The notes under the pieces: model-generated
The model's input: the letters and a program-made list of their open reading frames with translations, nothing else
The model's database searches: none
What the model was told of the DNA's origin: nothing
Source: Geminicoccaceae bacterium
GTDB taxonomy: Bacteria; Pseudomonadota; Alphaproteobacteria; Geminicoccales; Geminicoccaceae
Direction of reading: 5' to 3'
DNA: 64,000 nucleotides
Assembly (NCBI GenBank): GCA_028285265.1
Contig: JANQPX010000037.1
Coordinates: 1 to 64,000, forward strand
Made by a program: the position numbers and the translations under genes
In this document: positions 15,994 through 24,749 of the stretch, in pieces
Layout of the letters: each line of letters opens with the position of its first letter
Position numbering within the stretch: the stretch's first letter is position 1

Positions 15994-16015
15994 GGGGCAG
16001 CCTCAAAAAATTCTG

Positions 16016-17023
16016 TTAGGCGCTCGCCTTTTGCCGTCGTCTTAGACCTACTGGATGGCGGCCGGCAAGCACTCCTGACTCTTGTACGATTTCAGATACA
16101 AGGTGTTCGCGCCGGTAGGCCATCACATGCACACCGGCGACGCCTTTGATCTCGCGCAACTGCTGAATGAGTTCGATGCACAGGCGCTTGCCTTCCTCGC
16201 CCGGTTTTTTAGCACCTTCCATGCGTTTGATCACATCGTCCGGGATATGAATACCAGGCACATTCGTACGCATCCATCGTGCCGCTTTGGCTGATGCGAG
16301 TGGGCCGACTCCTGCTAAGATGAAAACGCGACTATCCAAACCGAGATCCCGTGCTCGCGCCATAAACTTTTCGAAAAGTGGAACGTCGTAGATGTAGTTG
16401 GTCTGGATAAACTCGGCCCCTGCTTCAATTTTTTTTGCCAAACGTTCTGGGCGCCACTCATAAGGTGGAATGCACGGGTTTTCTGCCGCACCCAGAAATA
16501 GTTTTGGCGGTTGCTTGATCTTCCGACCGGAGAGAAAACAACCTTGATCGCGCATCATTTTGATCGCGCGCAGTAGCGAGAGTGAGTCGAAGTCAAACAC
16601 AGCTTTCGCGCCGGGCTGATCCCCAACCCCGACCCCATCACCGGTTAGGCAAAGCACGTTGCGCACGCCCATGGCCGCCGCGCCGAGAACATCGCCTTGG
16701 ATCGCGATTCGGTTCCTATCACGACAAGAAATCTGATAGACGGTGCCGTAACCAACGCGCGTTAGGAGCGAGCAGATGCCGATTGAGGACATGTGGCAAT
16801 TGGCGCCAGACGCATCGGTGGCGTTGAGTGCGTCAGCAACATCGCCGAGCGGTCGTGCCGCCTCATACACATCGTCGGGATCAGCGCTATCTGGCGGATT
16901 GAGTTCAGCGGTAACAGCAAACTTGCCAGAGCGGAGCACACGCTCAAGTCGACTCCCGGAGACATGGCCAGGTGGCGGAGTCTCGTAGGCGGGTGGGAAA
17001 GGGTCGGGGGTGATATTAGCCAG
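16016..17023 (-). CDS. Methylenetetrahydrofolate reductase family protein
   Basis: The protein belongs to the MTHFR FAD-binding TIM-barrel family. It interconverts 5,10-methylene- and 5-methyl-tetrahydrofolate, here probably in the oxidative or C1-assimilating direction because its partner is the MTHFR C-terminal domain protein. Visible features are the AELNPPDSADPDDVYEAA start, NATDASGANCHMSS, QISCRDRNRIAIQGD, VLCLTGDGV and the GVAGVHVMAYRRE end. The best start is CTG 17023, because the conserved N terminus (PPPGHVSGSRLERV) is in frame and GGAGG lies five bases upstream, with a stop immediately before it. GTG 16939 gives a shorter 307-residue product. It is the last gene of a three-gene unit. 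Confidence 0.9.
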   Translation of the reverse strand: MANITPDPFPPAYETPPPGHVSGSRLERVLRSGKFAVTAELNPPDSADPDDVYEAARPLGDVADALNATDASGANCHMSSIGICSLLTRVGYGTVYQISCRDRNRIAIQGDVLGAAAMGVRNVLCLTGDGVGVGDQPGAKAVFDFDSLSLLRAIKMMRDQGCFLSGRKIKQPPKLFLGAAENPCIPPYEWRPERLAKKIEAGAEFIQTNYIYDVPLFEKFMARARDLGLDSRVFILAGVGPLASAKAARWMRTNVPGIHIPDDVIKRMEGAKKPGEEGKRLCIELIQQLREIKGVAGVHVMAYRREHLVSEIVQESGVLAGRHPVGLRRRQKASA

Positions 17024-17052
17024 TCAAGCCTCCACTCAGTCAGCAATCACGA

Positions 17053-17619
17053 TCAATTCGGTGATATCCGGCGTTCGGGTTCTTCGGCGAGTGGTGTCGT
17101 TGCCGGCTCAAGCGTACGCGCTTCGGGGAAGGCTTGGGCTAACGCCTTTCTCGCTGCGTCGGCATCGCGTTGAGCTTCGGCCTTTTCGCGAGCGACGCGA
17201 AGCCAGCTCGACGAACCCTGGAGCGATCGATCAACCGGAGGTAGGACTTCGTTGATCTGATGGCCATTCTTCATGCGTGTCGCACCATCCCAGGCCTCGC
17301 ACCACACGCAGCGCATATCGGGCTTCACTTCGCAAAAGCCGCCGGGGCGCACACCGCCACAGGGGCCGTTGCGAAGTTCCTTGGGACAATTCATTGGGCA
17401 AGACATACCAGTGGAAGAGAGGACACATTGTCCGCACATCTTGCAGTCGAATAGCACTGTTTTGACGACCTTTTCGACAGCGGCGACGGGTCGCTCGACC
17501 CGGCTGTAGCCGATCCGGGAAAAAACTGGATCAAGCACTATCATCAGGCGTTCAACGACCTGGTAGATGCGCTCAAAGACGCCAGCATGACGAACGGCGA
17601 AAAGACGGGCACGGTACAT
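17053..17619 (-). CDS. MTHFR C-terminal-domain protein (cysteine-rich)
   Basis: The 188-residue protein matches the MTHFR_C type domain that pairs with short MetF proteins, as MetV does with MetF. The core is a cysteine cluster: CKMCGQC, then SCPMNCPKELRNGPCGG, FCEVKPDMRCVWCEAW, which probably binds zinc or an iron-sulfur cluster. The N-terminal part (residues 1-50) may contact the partner, and the C-terminal 55 residues are basic and charged. It lies 29 bases upstream of the MTHFR gene in the same operon, as known in acetogenic and methylotrophic pathways. The function of the cluster in electron flow is inferred. Confidence 0.85.
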   Translation of the reverse strand: MYRARLFAVRHAGVFERIYQVVERLMIVLDPVFSRIGYSRVERPVAAVEKVVKTVLFDCKMCGQCVLSSTGMSCPMNCPKELRNGPCGGVRPGGFCEVKPDMRCVWCEAWDGATRMKNGHQINEVLPPVDRSLQGSSSWLRVAREKAEAQRDADAARKALAQAFPEARTLEPATTPLAEEPERRISPN

Positions 17620-17724
17620 GGGTCATCATTGCCCCAGTTAAGGCGATCCTTGATTTACTATGAAATAGGTTTCCTTCACCATTTGATCGACTCCGACACG
17701 AGATGCCGTGTTCGCGACGTACGC

Positions 17725-18612
17725 TCAATCGCCGGGCGGCAGCGCGCATACTTGGTCGTAACGATACCGCTCCTTGAGCGTCCCAGCATGTTCGAAAACA
17801 TCCAGCGTCACGTCCAGCGCTTCTGGTTTGATCTCGACATGCGGAGTCCAGCAACCAAGGCGTTGGTATGTGGCGATGCAATCCTCGAGTACGTTCTGAT
17901 CGATCTTGGGAAAGTACGAGGCTTGAGACGTGGCGATGTCTCGAGCGCTTGCCTCAACCATATAGAGGCGTGTCTTTCTGTAAGCGCGCATGAATGCTTT
18001 GGCCTGGGGAGTCGCCAGCCATCTGCGCGTTGCCGCAACGCTAGAAAAGGCGCAGGGCCCGATGAGTGGGCCAACTTGAGCGACAATATGGCCGACGCCA
18101 TCAGCAACGAGTTGCTGCGGGAATGGACCTTGCTGCTGGACAAAGGCGCCTTCGCCTGACCGAAAGGCTTGGTCCATTTCTGCAGCGCCACCGACGACTA
18201 TGGCGTTGATCTTTGATGCGTCGATTCCAGCCTTATGGCAGGCATAGTCGAACATGGCTCGCGGCTGTCCGCCACCAAAGAGAATCACCTCGGCACCTTC
18301 GAGCTTTTTCCAGGAAAAGTCTGCGTCCGGCGTGCGGCCGGTAATGAAAAACCCATCCATCTCGTTGATCTGTGCGAAATGGACGGCTACCGGCACGTCA
18401 CCGCCACCAAGTGAGTTGAAGGCTTGGCTGGGCGCTGTCTGGATAACTTGTGCCTCGCCCGCCGCTAACGCCTTGATCGCAGAGACCCCGGGCGGCGCGA
18501 CCGACCAGGACGCATCCAATCCTTCATCACGCAAGAAACCAGCAGCCATTGTCGCGATAAGTGGCGAATAGAAGGCCGAAAACAGCGTGAATTGAATATG
18601 GATCTTTTCCAA
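17725..18612 (-). CDS. NMT1/THI5-like periplasmic-binding-fold protein without signal peptide
   Basis: The 295 residues look like a solute-binding fold of the NMT1/SsuA/THI5 class: IQFTLFSAFYSPLIATMAAGFLRDEG, then KALAAGEAQVIQTAPSQAF, and ADGVGHIVAQVG late in the protein. It has no N-terminal signal peptide or lipobox, so it is likely cytosolic, and it lacks the CCCFC motif of the thiamine-pyrimidine synthase Thi5. A TTG start at 18612 has AAAGGAG eight bases upstream. It heads a minus-strand unit with the MTHFR C-terminal protein and MTHFR, about 105 bases upstream of them. No permease or ATPase is adjacent. A C1-related or cofactor-binding role is suspected from context only. Confidence 0.7.
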   Translation of the reverse strand: MEKIHIQFTLFSAFYSPLIATMAAGFLRDEGLDASWSVAPPGVSAIKALAAGEAQVIQTAPSQAFNSLGGGDVPVAVHFAQINEMDGFFITGRTPDADFSWKKLEGAEVILFGGGQPRAMFDYACHKAGIDASKINAIVVGGAAEMDQAFRSGEGAFVQQQGPFPQQLVADGVGHIVAQVGPLIGPCAFSSVAATRRWLATPQAKAFMRAYRKTRLYMVEASARDIATSQASYFPKIDQNVLEDCIATYQRLGCWTPHVEIKPEALDVTLDVFEHAGTLKERYRYDQVCALPPGD

Positions 18613-18744
18613 AAACCATCTCCTTTGTCCGCAAGCTCTTATGGAACCATCCAGTCAGATCTATACGAGTAGCAGCGTCGTGAGAAGCAAACGACAGCTC
18701 CATCTGAGAATGAGCGTGAGGCATGACTTGGCGACCGGAGGCGA

Positions 18745-20499
18745 GTGTGGCAGATAAAGGGCTCAATTCCGCGGCTTGGTTCAGGCCGCATGGTGGAGCA
18801 ATTAATCGACATGGGCGATGCTGCAGTGGCGCTGGACAACGACCTGCGCCGGGATTTCATCCGAGACATCATTCGAAGCGACCTTTCGGAGGGGCGTGTG
18901 AGCGAGGTCATCACGCGTTTCCCGCCCGAACCCAATGGCTATTTGCATATTGGCCATGCCAAATCGATCTGTCTCAATTTCGGTGTCGCAGAAGAATTTG
19001 GCGGCCGATGTAATCTTCGTTTCGATGACACCAATCCCACCAAAGAGGAGCAAGAATACATCGATGCCATTATCGATGACGTGCGTTGGCTTGGGTTCGA
19101 CTGGGGAGAGCACCTCTACTACACCTCAGACTATTTTGAGCAACTCTATGATTGGGCAGTTCACCTAATAAAAGCCGGCGATGCGTTCGTTGACGATTTG
19201 TCGGCAGAAGAGATCCGCGCCCATCGGGGTACACTCAAGGAGCCGGGTCGGAATAGTCCCTACCGCGATCGGCCTATTTCGGAAAACCTCGAGCTTTTCC
19301 AGCAGATGCGTGCGGGCGAATTCCGGGACGGGGAACGGGTGCTCCGCGCCAAGATTGATATGGCTTCTGGCAACATCAATATGCGAGACCCTGTTCTCTA
19401 CCGGATTTTGCATGCCCATCATCCTCGTACGGGTGATGCTTGGTGCATCTACCCGACCTATGACTTCGCGCATGGCCAATCCGATGCCATCGAGTGTGTG
19501 ACCCATTCGCTCTGCACGTTGGAATTCGAGGATCACCGCCCCCTCTACGATTGGTTGGTCGAGCGTTTGCCGACGAACGCCAGGCCGCGACAGTATGAAT
19601 TCGCCAAGCTCAGCGTTGGCTATAGTGGCATTTCATTGGGTAAACGACGCCTTAGGCAGTTGGTCCAGGATGGTGTTGTGCGTGGCTGGGACGACCCGCG
19701 TATGCCAACGCTTTCAGCCCTTCGCCGTCGAGGAACACCGCCTGAGGCGATCCGAGATTTTGCCAAGAAGGTCGGCATCGCAAAGGCTGAGAATCTCATT
19801 GAGCCTGCTCTTCTCGACCACTGTATCCGTGATCACCTCAACCGACATGCGCTTCGCCGGATGGCTGTGTTGCGCCCCCTCAAAGTCGTCATCGAGAACT
19901 TCCCTGAAGATCGAGTGGAAGACATGCAGGTTGCCAACGGGCCCGAGCCAGGCATGGGTATGCGCGAGGTGCCCTTTTCGAGAGAACTCTTTATCGAACA
20001 GACAGACTTCATGGAGGATCCACCGAAAAAGTTCTTTCGGCTGGCCCCTGGACGTGAGGTGCGCTTGCGCTCTGCCTACTTCATTACCTGTACCGATGTC
20101 GTCAAGGACTCGAACGGTGAGGTGGTTGAACTCCGTTGTACCTACGACCCCGAGACCCGCGGTGGCGATGCTCCTGACGGCCGAAAGGTTAAGGGCACGC
20201 TCCATTGGGTGTCAGCACAACATGCGCTGCCGGCAGAAATCCGTCTCTACGAGCCACTCTTTACGGAGCCGATACCCGGTCGCGACGGCGATTTCCTGAA
20301 TGATATTGATCGCGGCTCATTGGACGTGCTGAGCGGATGCAGGCTTGAACCATCGCTTGCCAATGTCGACCTTGGCAAGGCGGTTCAGTTCGAGCGTCAG
20401 GGATACTTCGCGACCGATCCTGACAGCAAAACGGGGGCGTTAGTGTTCAACCGAACGATCGGCCTCCGGGATAGCTGGGGTAAAACAGGCAAAGGCTAG
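18745..20499 (+). CDS. glnS: Glutaminyl-tRNA synthetase
   Basis: This class I enzyme charges tRNA-Gln with glutamine. The 584 residues have PPEPNGYLHIGHAKS (HIGH at 68-71), FDDTNPTKEEQEYI, the GlnRS-specific PTYDFAHGQSDAIE and HSLCTLEFEDHRPLYDW, and the anticodon-binding beta-barrels with KVKGTLHWVSAQHALPAE and FNRTIGLRDSW at the end. The KMSKS loop is unusual: SGISLGKRRL (294-303) replaces the usual TVMSKRKL, with two extra residues. The start GTG 18745 has GGAGG upstream; an ATG at 18790 is the other option. Many alphaproteobacteria use GatCAB instead, so GlnRS may be acquired in this lineage. Confidence 0.95.
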   Translation: MWQIKGSIPRLGSGRMVEQLIDMGDAAVALDNDLRRDFIRDIIRSDLSEGRVSEVITRFPPEPNGYLHIGHAKSICLNFGVAEEFGGRCNLRFDDTNPTKEEQEYIDAIIDDVRWLGFDWGEHLYYTSDYFEQLYDWAVHLIKAGDAFVDDLSAEEIRAHRGTLKEPGRNSPYRDRPISENLELFQQMRAGEFRDGERVLRAKIDMASGNINMRDPVLYRILHAHHPRTGDAWCIYPTYDFAHGQSDAIECVTHSLCTLEFEDHRPLYDWLVERLPTNARPRQYEFAKLSVGYSGISLGKRRLRQLVQDGVVRGWDDPRMPTLSALRRRGTPPEAIRDFAKKVGIAKAENLIEPALLDHCIRDHLNRHALRRMAVLRPLKVVIENFPEDRVEDMQVANGPEPGMGMREVPFSRELFIEQTDFMEDPPKKFFRLAPGREVRLRSAYFITCTDVVKDSNGEVVELRCTYDPETRGGDAPDGRKVKGTLHWVSAQHALPAEIRLYEPLFTEPIPGRDGDFLNDIDRGSLDVLSGCRLEPSLANVDLGKAVQFERQGYFATDPDSKTGALVFNRTIGLRDSWGKTGKG

Positions 20500-20994
20500 G
20501 TCCGCTCAAGAAACATGTTGGTGCAGTCGGTGTGAGTTTTTTGCAATCGAGAGAGTCCAGACACTCCCCTTGCCATCATGATACGCCAATCTCAATCAGA
20601 ACCGAGTGAGCAAGCCTCTTCTGGGTGACCCTTAGGATGCTGTCTTACGTAGCCGAGATTTCGGCTGCCTCAGGCGATACTTTCGACAGGTATAGTCGCC
20701 ATTTTGACAGTTGAAAGGACGACGAGACAGGCTTCCGCTTTTGCTAAGTATGAGAGCGAGTTGATCGTCTTCTGTCGTCCAGAACGCAAAGCAGTCTTCT
20801 CCGACTGTTGGGGCCCAAAAAAATGATCTGTAGGCGTCACCTTGCAGTCTCGATGATATTCGCTCCTGAGGTTTGACATCGTCCAGATGGACTGTCACTG
20901 TTTCTGCAGATCAGGCGTGTGCGGTTTCAAGGGTTCACAGTAAGTTGAGCCTCATTCCGACAGGACTAAACGGCGTGGAGCAGGGAGACGTTTC
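20500..20994. other. Intergenic region upstream of aglE
   Basis: I see no supported gene in these 495 bases. A minus-strand frame of 88 codons (20632-20898) has no ribosome binding site and a poor composition. The end of the region should hold the agl operon promoter and leader; no sure -35/-10 pair or LacI operator can be named. Confidence 0.35.
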
Positions 20995-22263
20995 GTGAGG
21001 ACATTTTTTGGTTGCAGTGTAGCGACAATCGCCTTGGTGGCATCCAGCGCATTCGCCGAACAGGTGACGGTTTTCGGACCTTGGCTAGGACCTGACCAGG
21101 AAAACGTTGAAGCCGTGTTGAGTGCATTTGCCGATGCCTCCGGGCATGATGTCCGATATGTCGGATCGGATGCGCTGGAGCAGCAAATTTTGGTGGATGC
21201 CGAGGCAGGCTCTGCACCAAACGTTACCGTTTTCCCACAGCCGGGACTTGCGGCAGACATGGCAAGTCGAGGTTTCTTGACGCCGCTTGCCGATGGTACG
21301 GCGGATTGGATCCGTGAAAACTATGCCGCGGGGCAATCTTGGGTGGATCTAGGCACCTATGCTGACGAAAATGGCCAGGATCAGCTCTACGGATTTTTCT
21401 ACAAAGTGGATGTGAAGTCGCTCGTCTGGTACATCCCGGAAAATTTCGAAGACGCCGAATACGAAGTGCCCGAGACGATGGAGGAGCTAAAGGCGCTGAC
21501 CGATCAGATCGTCGCCGATGGCGAAACGCCTTGGTGCATCGGTCTAGGTTCAGGTGGGGCAACAGGTTGGCCGGCGACAGACTGGGTCGAGGACTTGCTT
21601 CTTCGAACACAGCCGCCCGAGGTCTACGATGGCTGGACCGACAACTCAATCCCGTTCGATGATGAACGCATTGTGGCAGCAATCGAAGAGTTCGGGTCAT
21701 TTGCGCGAAATGACGATTATGTTGCCGGTGGCACCGGTGCTGTGGCCACGACTGACTTCCGCGACTCACCGAAGGGATTATTCGACAGCCCGCCGCAATG
21801 CTATCTGCATCGTCAGGCATCTTTCATTCCGGCCTTCTTCCCGGAGGGTGCCGAAGTCGGCGTCGATGTTGACTTCTTTTACTTTCCTGCCCTCGCCGAA
21901 AAGGATCTCGGTACGCCTGTCCTGGGTGCAGGTACTCTTTGGGCGATTACCAACGAAAACGAAGCTGCACATGACCTGATCAAGTTTCTGCAAGAAGTCG
22001 AAGCGCATGAGATTTGGATGGCACGTGAGGGTTTCTTGACCCCGCATACAGGAGTCAACCCCGAGGTGTTTGGCGATCCAACGCTGCGCAAGATGAACGA
22101 AATTCTGCTCAATGCGACGACGTTCCGCTTTGATGGATCCGACCTGATGCCTGGCGCCGTTGGTGCGGGGACGTTCTGGACGGGTATGGTTGACTACGCA
22201 GGAGGAAAAGAGGCATCCGCTGTTGCCAGCGAGATCCAGGCCTCTTGGGAAGCGCTCAAGTAG
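20995..22263 (+). CDS. aglE: Alpha-glucoside ABC transporter substrate-binding protein
   Basis: The 422-residue protein has a signal peptide (about 1-21, cleavage after AFA) and the SBP_bac_1 sugar-binding fold: VTVFGPWLGPDQENVEAVLSAFADAS at the start, GAPNVTVFPQPG, and late GAGTLWAITNENEAAHDLIKFL. With aglF, aglG and aglK downstream, it is the binding protein of an alpha-glucoside (trehalose, sucrose, maltose) importer as in Sinorhizobium. GTG 20995 follows GGGAGACGTTTC. Neighbouring AglA glucosidase is missing here, so the sugar must be cleaved elsewhere. The substrate assignment is by synteny. Confidence 0.85.
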   Translation: MRTFFGCSVATIALVASSAFAEQVTVFGPWLGPDQENVEAVLSAFADASGHDVRYVGSDALEQQILVDAEAGSAPNVTVFPQPGLAADMASRGFLTPLADGTADWIRENYAAGQSWVDLGTYADENGQDQLYGFFYKVDVKSLVWYIPENFEDAEYEVPETMEELKALTDQIVADGETPWCIGLGSGGATGWPATDWVEDLLLRTQPPEVYDGWTDNSIPFDDERIVAAIEEFGSFARNDDYVAGGTGAVATTDFRDSPKGLFDSPPQCYLHRQASFIPAFFPEGAEVGVDVDFFYFPALAEKDLGTPVLGAGTLWAITNENEAAHDLIKFLQEVEAHEIWMAREGFLTPHTGVNPEVFGDPTLRKMNEILLNATTFRFDGSDLMPGAVGAGTFWTGMVDYAGGKEASAVASEIQASWEALK

Positions 22264-22279
22264 GTAGGTGGTTGGGGTC

Positions 22280-22300
22280 GGACCAGGTTGATCCTGGTCC
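22280..22300 (+). promoter_or_regulatory. Stem-loop between aglE and aglF
   Basis: GGACCAGG and CCTGGTCC form a perfect 8-bp stem with a TTGAT loop, between the binding-protein gene and the first permease gene. There is no T tract, so it is not a classic terminator. It could block 3' decay of the aglE message so that it is more abundant than the permease message; this is inference. Confidence 0.4.
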
Positions 22301-22339
22301 GGTCGGGCTACACTTTGGCCGAACCGGAGGGGAGAGACA

Positions 22340-23575
22340 GTGAATCCTGCAATTCAGGGATTGATCACTATCGTCATCGGTGTCGGTGGTTGTATCGGAT
22401 ACTTTTATTTTTCCAATCAGATTCTGGATAGGGTTCTCTTCCCTGCAACGGGACCTAACGCGGGCCGCAATATCAACCGCGCTAACCAGATCCGGCCTTG
22501 GCTGTTTCTTTTCCCAGCCCTTGTCGCGCTTGGTCTCTATTTGGCGTATCCGGTCTTTGAAACGCTAAGACTGAGCCTCACGGATCGCAGCCAGGATGGC
22601 GCGTTCGTTGGGTTTGCTAACTACAGCCAGATGTTTGGCGAAGGTAAGTTCTGGGAAGCGCTCAGGAACAACCTGCTGTGGCTCATCGTGGTGCCGGCTG
22701 CATCGACGGCGTTCGGCTTGCTTGCCGCTCAGCTCACTGACCGTATCGCATGGGGCAGCGTGGCCAAATCATTGATCTTTATGCCGATGGCGATTTCTTT
22801 CGTCGGCGCTTCGGTGATCTTCAAGCTGATCTATGACACCCGGCCGGTCGAGTCGAGCCAGATCGGGGTCCTGAACGCGGTCTGGCTGCAGTTCGATGGT
22901 GGGATAGGATCGTTTCTGTTCCTTCGCCTCCTGCCGGCGATCATGTTGATCGGCTTCGCCGGTCTTGTCGCCTATGTCGGCTACATCCTTTGTCGGCCAC
23001 TTTGGAATGCCACTTATCGTGCCGGCACTATAGTGATGAAAGCGCTACGCCTCGTTGCGGGTCTGACTGCCATCTATTTCGTCGGGCTTTCTTTGATGAA
23101 TGTGGTCGATGTTTTTACCATGAGCTTACCCTATGGCGAGCCTCAGACCTGGCTGACGCTTCCCTTCTACAACAATTTCTTCCTTATGGTGGTGCTGATC
23201 TGGATCCAAACTGGCTTTGCCATGGTCATCCTTTCAGCAGCGCTTAGAGGTATCCCTGAGGAGACCGTTGAAGCGGCGATTATTGATGGCGCCAATCCGT
23301 TTCAGGTCTTCTTTTCGATAAAGGTGCCCCAGATTATGGGGACGATCGTCGTCGTTTGGACAACCATCACGTTGGTCGTTCTTAAGATTTTCGACATTGT
23401 CTTTGCCATGACCAACGGCCAGTGGGAAACCCAAGTGCTGGCCAACTACATGTTCGACAAACTCTTCCGAGCCAATGATTGGGGTGTGGGCTCGGCCAGC
23501 GCCATCATCATCATGCTGTTGGTGTCGCCGATCTTGATCTGGAACGTTTACAACGCCAGGAAGGAGATGCGCTGA
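22340..23575 (+). CDS. aglF: Alpha-glucoside ABC transporter permease
   Basis: This 411-residue permease is of the MalF type with a long N-terminal segment before the six core helices. The ABC core has ALRNNLLWLIVVPAASTAFGLLAAQLTDRI, GLALAI-like helices and the EAA loop PEETVEAAIIDGANPFQVFFSIKVPQI. It starts at GTG 22340 with GGAGGGGAGAGACA before it. Its TGA overlaps the next start by one base (TGATG), so aglF and aglG are translationally coupled. It forms a heterodimer with AglG in the inner membrane. Confidence 0.9.
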   Translation: MNPAIQGLITIVIGVGGCIGYFYFSNQILDRVLFPATGPNAGRNINRANQIRPWLFLFPALVALGLYLAYPVFETLRLSLTDRSQDGAFVGFANYSQMFGEGKFWEALRNNLLWLIVVPAASTAFGLLAAQLTDRIAWGSVAKSLIFMPMAISFVGASVIFKLIYDTRPVESSQIGVLNAVWLQFDGGIGSFLFLRLLPAIMLIGFAGLVAYVGYILCRPLWNATYRAGTIVMKALRLVAGLTAIYFVGLSLMNVVDVFTMSLPYGEPQTWLTLPFYNNFFLMVVLIWIQTGFAMVILSAALRGIPEETVEAAIIDGANPFQVFFSIKVPQIMGTIVVVWTTITLVVLKIFDIVFAMTNGQWETQVLANYMFDKLFRANDWGVGSASAIIIMLLVSPILIWNVYNARKEMR

Positions 23576-24738
23576 TGGATGGCATGGCAGGTACAAAGTC
23601 GACTCTGACATGGGCCGTGCACATTTCGGTTGGCCTTCTTGTTATTCTTTGGCTTTTCCCCACAGTCGGCTTGTTCGTATCGTCCTTTCGCACAGCCGAT
23701 CAGATCTCTAGCTCTGGCTGGTGGGCCGCCATGTTCCCGGCGGTGCAGAACGAAGTGCTCAGAGCCGCCGATCCTGATGAAAATCGTCAAGCGGACGGGG
23801 ATGCCTTCGTCGTATCGGGTAATATCTTTACCGAAGCTGGCGACGATCCAGGCACCAAAGTCATTAGCGTTTGGGGCACCTCATCGCGTGCGATCTCGGC
23901 CTATCAGCCCGGCGAGATCGCGGACCTCGGCGACGGTGAGACGATGGCGCTGGAGGCCAATGGAGATTACCTCTGGCGCGGCAATGACGAGCAGATCTCG
24001 GGCCGTGGTCAACGCCTATTCGTGACCGCGGAAGCGCCACCCGAATTTACCGTCACGAATTATGACACTGTCCTGAGCAGCGGATCTGGTAACGACAATT
24101 TGACCAGGGCGTTTTTCGCCACACTGACCGTCACGATTCCGGCGACGATTATTCCGATTGTTGTTGCCGCCTTCGCTGCCTATGCACTCGCGTGGATGGA
24201 TTTTCCAGGACGAGCACTCCTGGTGGCAGTGGTGGTTGGCCTCCTGGTCGTCCCGTTACAGCTGGCGCTGATCCCGCTTTTACGGTTGCATTTGGGTATC
24301 GGCATCGGGAAGGGGTATATTGGCGTTTGGCTGGCGCATACAGCGTTCGGCATGCCGCTCGCTATCTATCTTTTACGCAACTATATGGTCGGGTTACCTC
24401 GCGACATCATCGAAAACGCCAAGGTCGATGGCGCCACCGATTTCCAGATCTTCACAAAGATCATCCTCCCGCTGTCATTTCCGGCGCTAGCCTCCTTTGC
24501 GATATTCCAGTTTCTCTGGACTTGGAACGACCTTTTGGTCGCTCGGGTCTTTCTCGTCGATGCAACCGGCGAAACGACCGTCATGACCAATCAGATCGTC
24601 GAGCTTCTCGGTACTCGTGGCGGTAATTGGGAAATTTTGGCAACGGCGGCATTCGTGTCGATTGCTGTGCCGCTCGTGGTGTTTTTCGCCATGCAGCGCT
24701 ATCTCGTGCGTGGCCTTCTGGCCGGTTCGGTGAAGTAA
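23575..24738 (+). CDS. aglG: Alpha-glucoside ABC transporter permease
   Basis: The 387 residues have a first membrane helix (12-36), a long periplasmic insertion of about 120 residues (PADPDENRQADGD, GTSSRAISAYQPGE) characteristic of AglG, then the ABC core with five helices and the EAA loop PRDIIENAKVDGATDFQIFTKIILPLSFPAL. It starts at ATG 23575, overlapping the aglF stop by one base; GGAG lies 11 bases upstream. Together with AglF it makes the membrane channel that binds AglK. Confidence 0.92.
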   Translation: MDGMAGTKSTLTWAVHISVGLLVILWLFPTVGLFVSSFRTADQISSSGWWAAMFPAVQNEVLRAADPDENRQADGDAFVVSGNIFTEAGDDPGTKVISVWGTSSRAISAYQPGEIADLGDGETMALEANGDYLWRGNDEQISGRGQRLFVTAEAPPEFTVTNYDTVLSSGSGNDNLTRAFFATLTVTIPATIIPIVVAAFAAYALAWMDFPGRALLVAVVVGLLVVPLQLALIPLLRLHLGIGIGKGYIGVWLAHTAFGMPLAIYLLRNYMVGLPRDIIENAKVDGATDFQIFTKIILPLSFPALASFAIFQFLWTWNDLLVARVFLVDATGETTVMTNQIVELLGTRGGNWEILATAAFVSIAVPLVVFFAMQRYLVRGLLAGSVK

Positions 24739-24749
24739 AGGGAAAACCA

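Noticed and set aside
20632..20898. 88-codon minus-strand ORF
   Set aside because: It has no ribosome binding site and a composition unlike a protein family I know.
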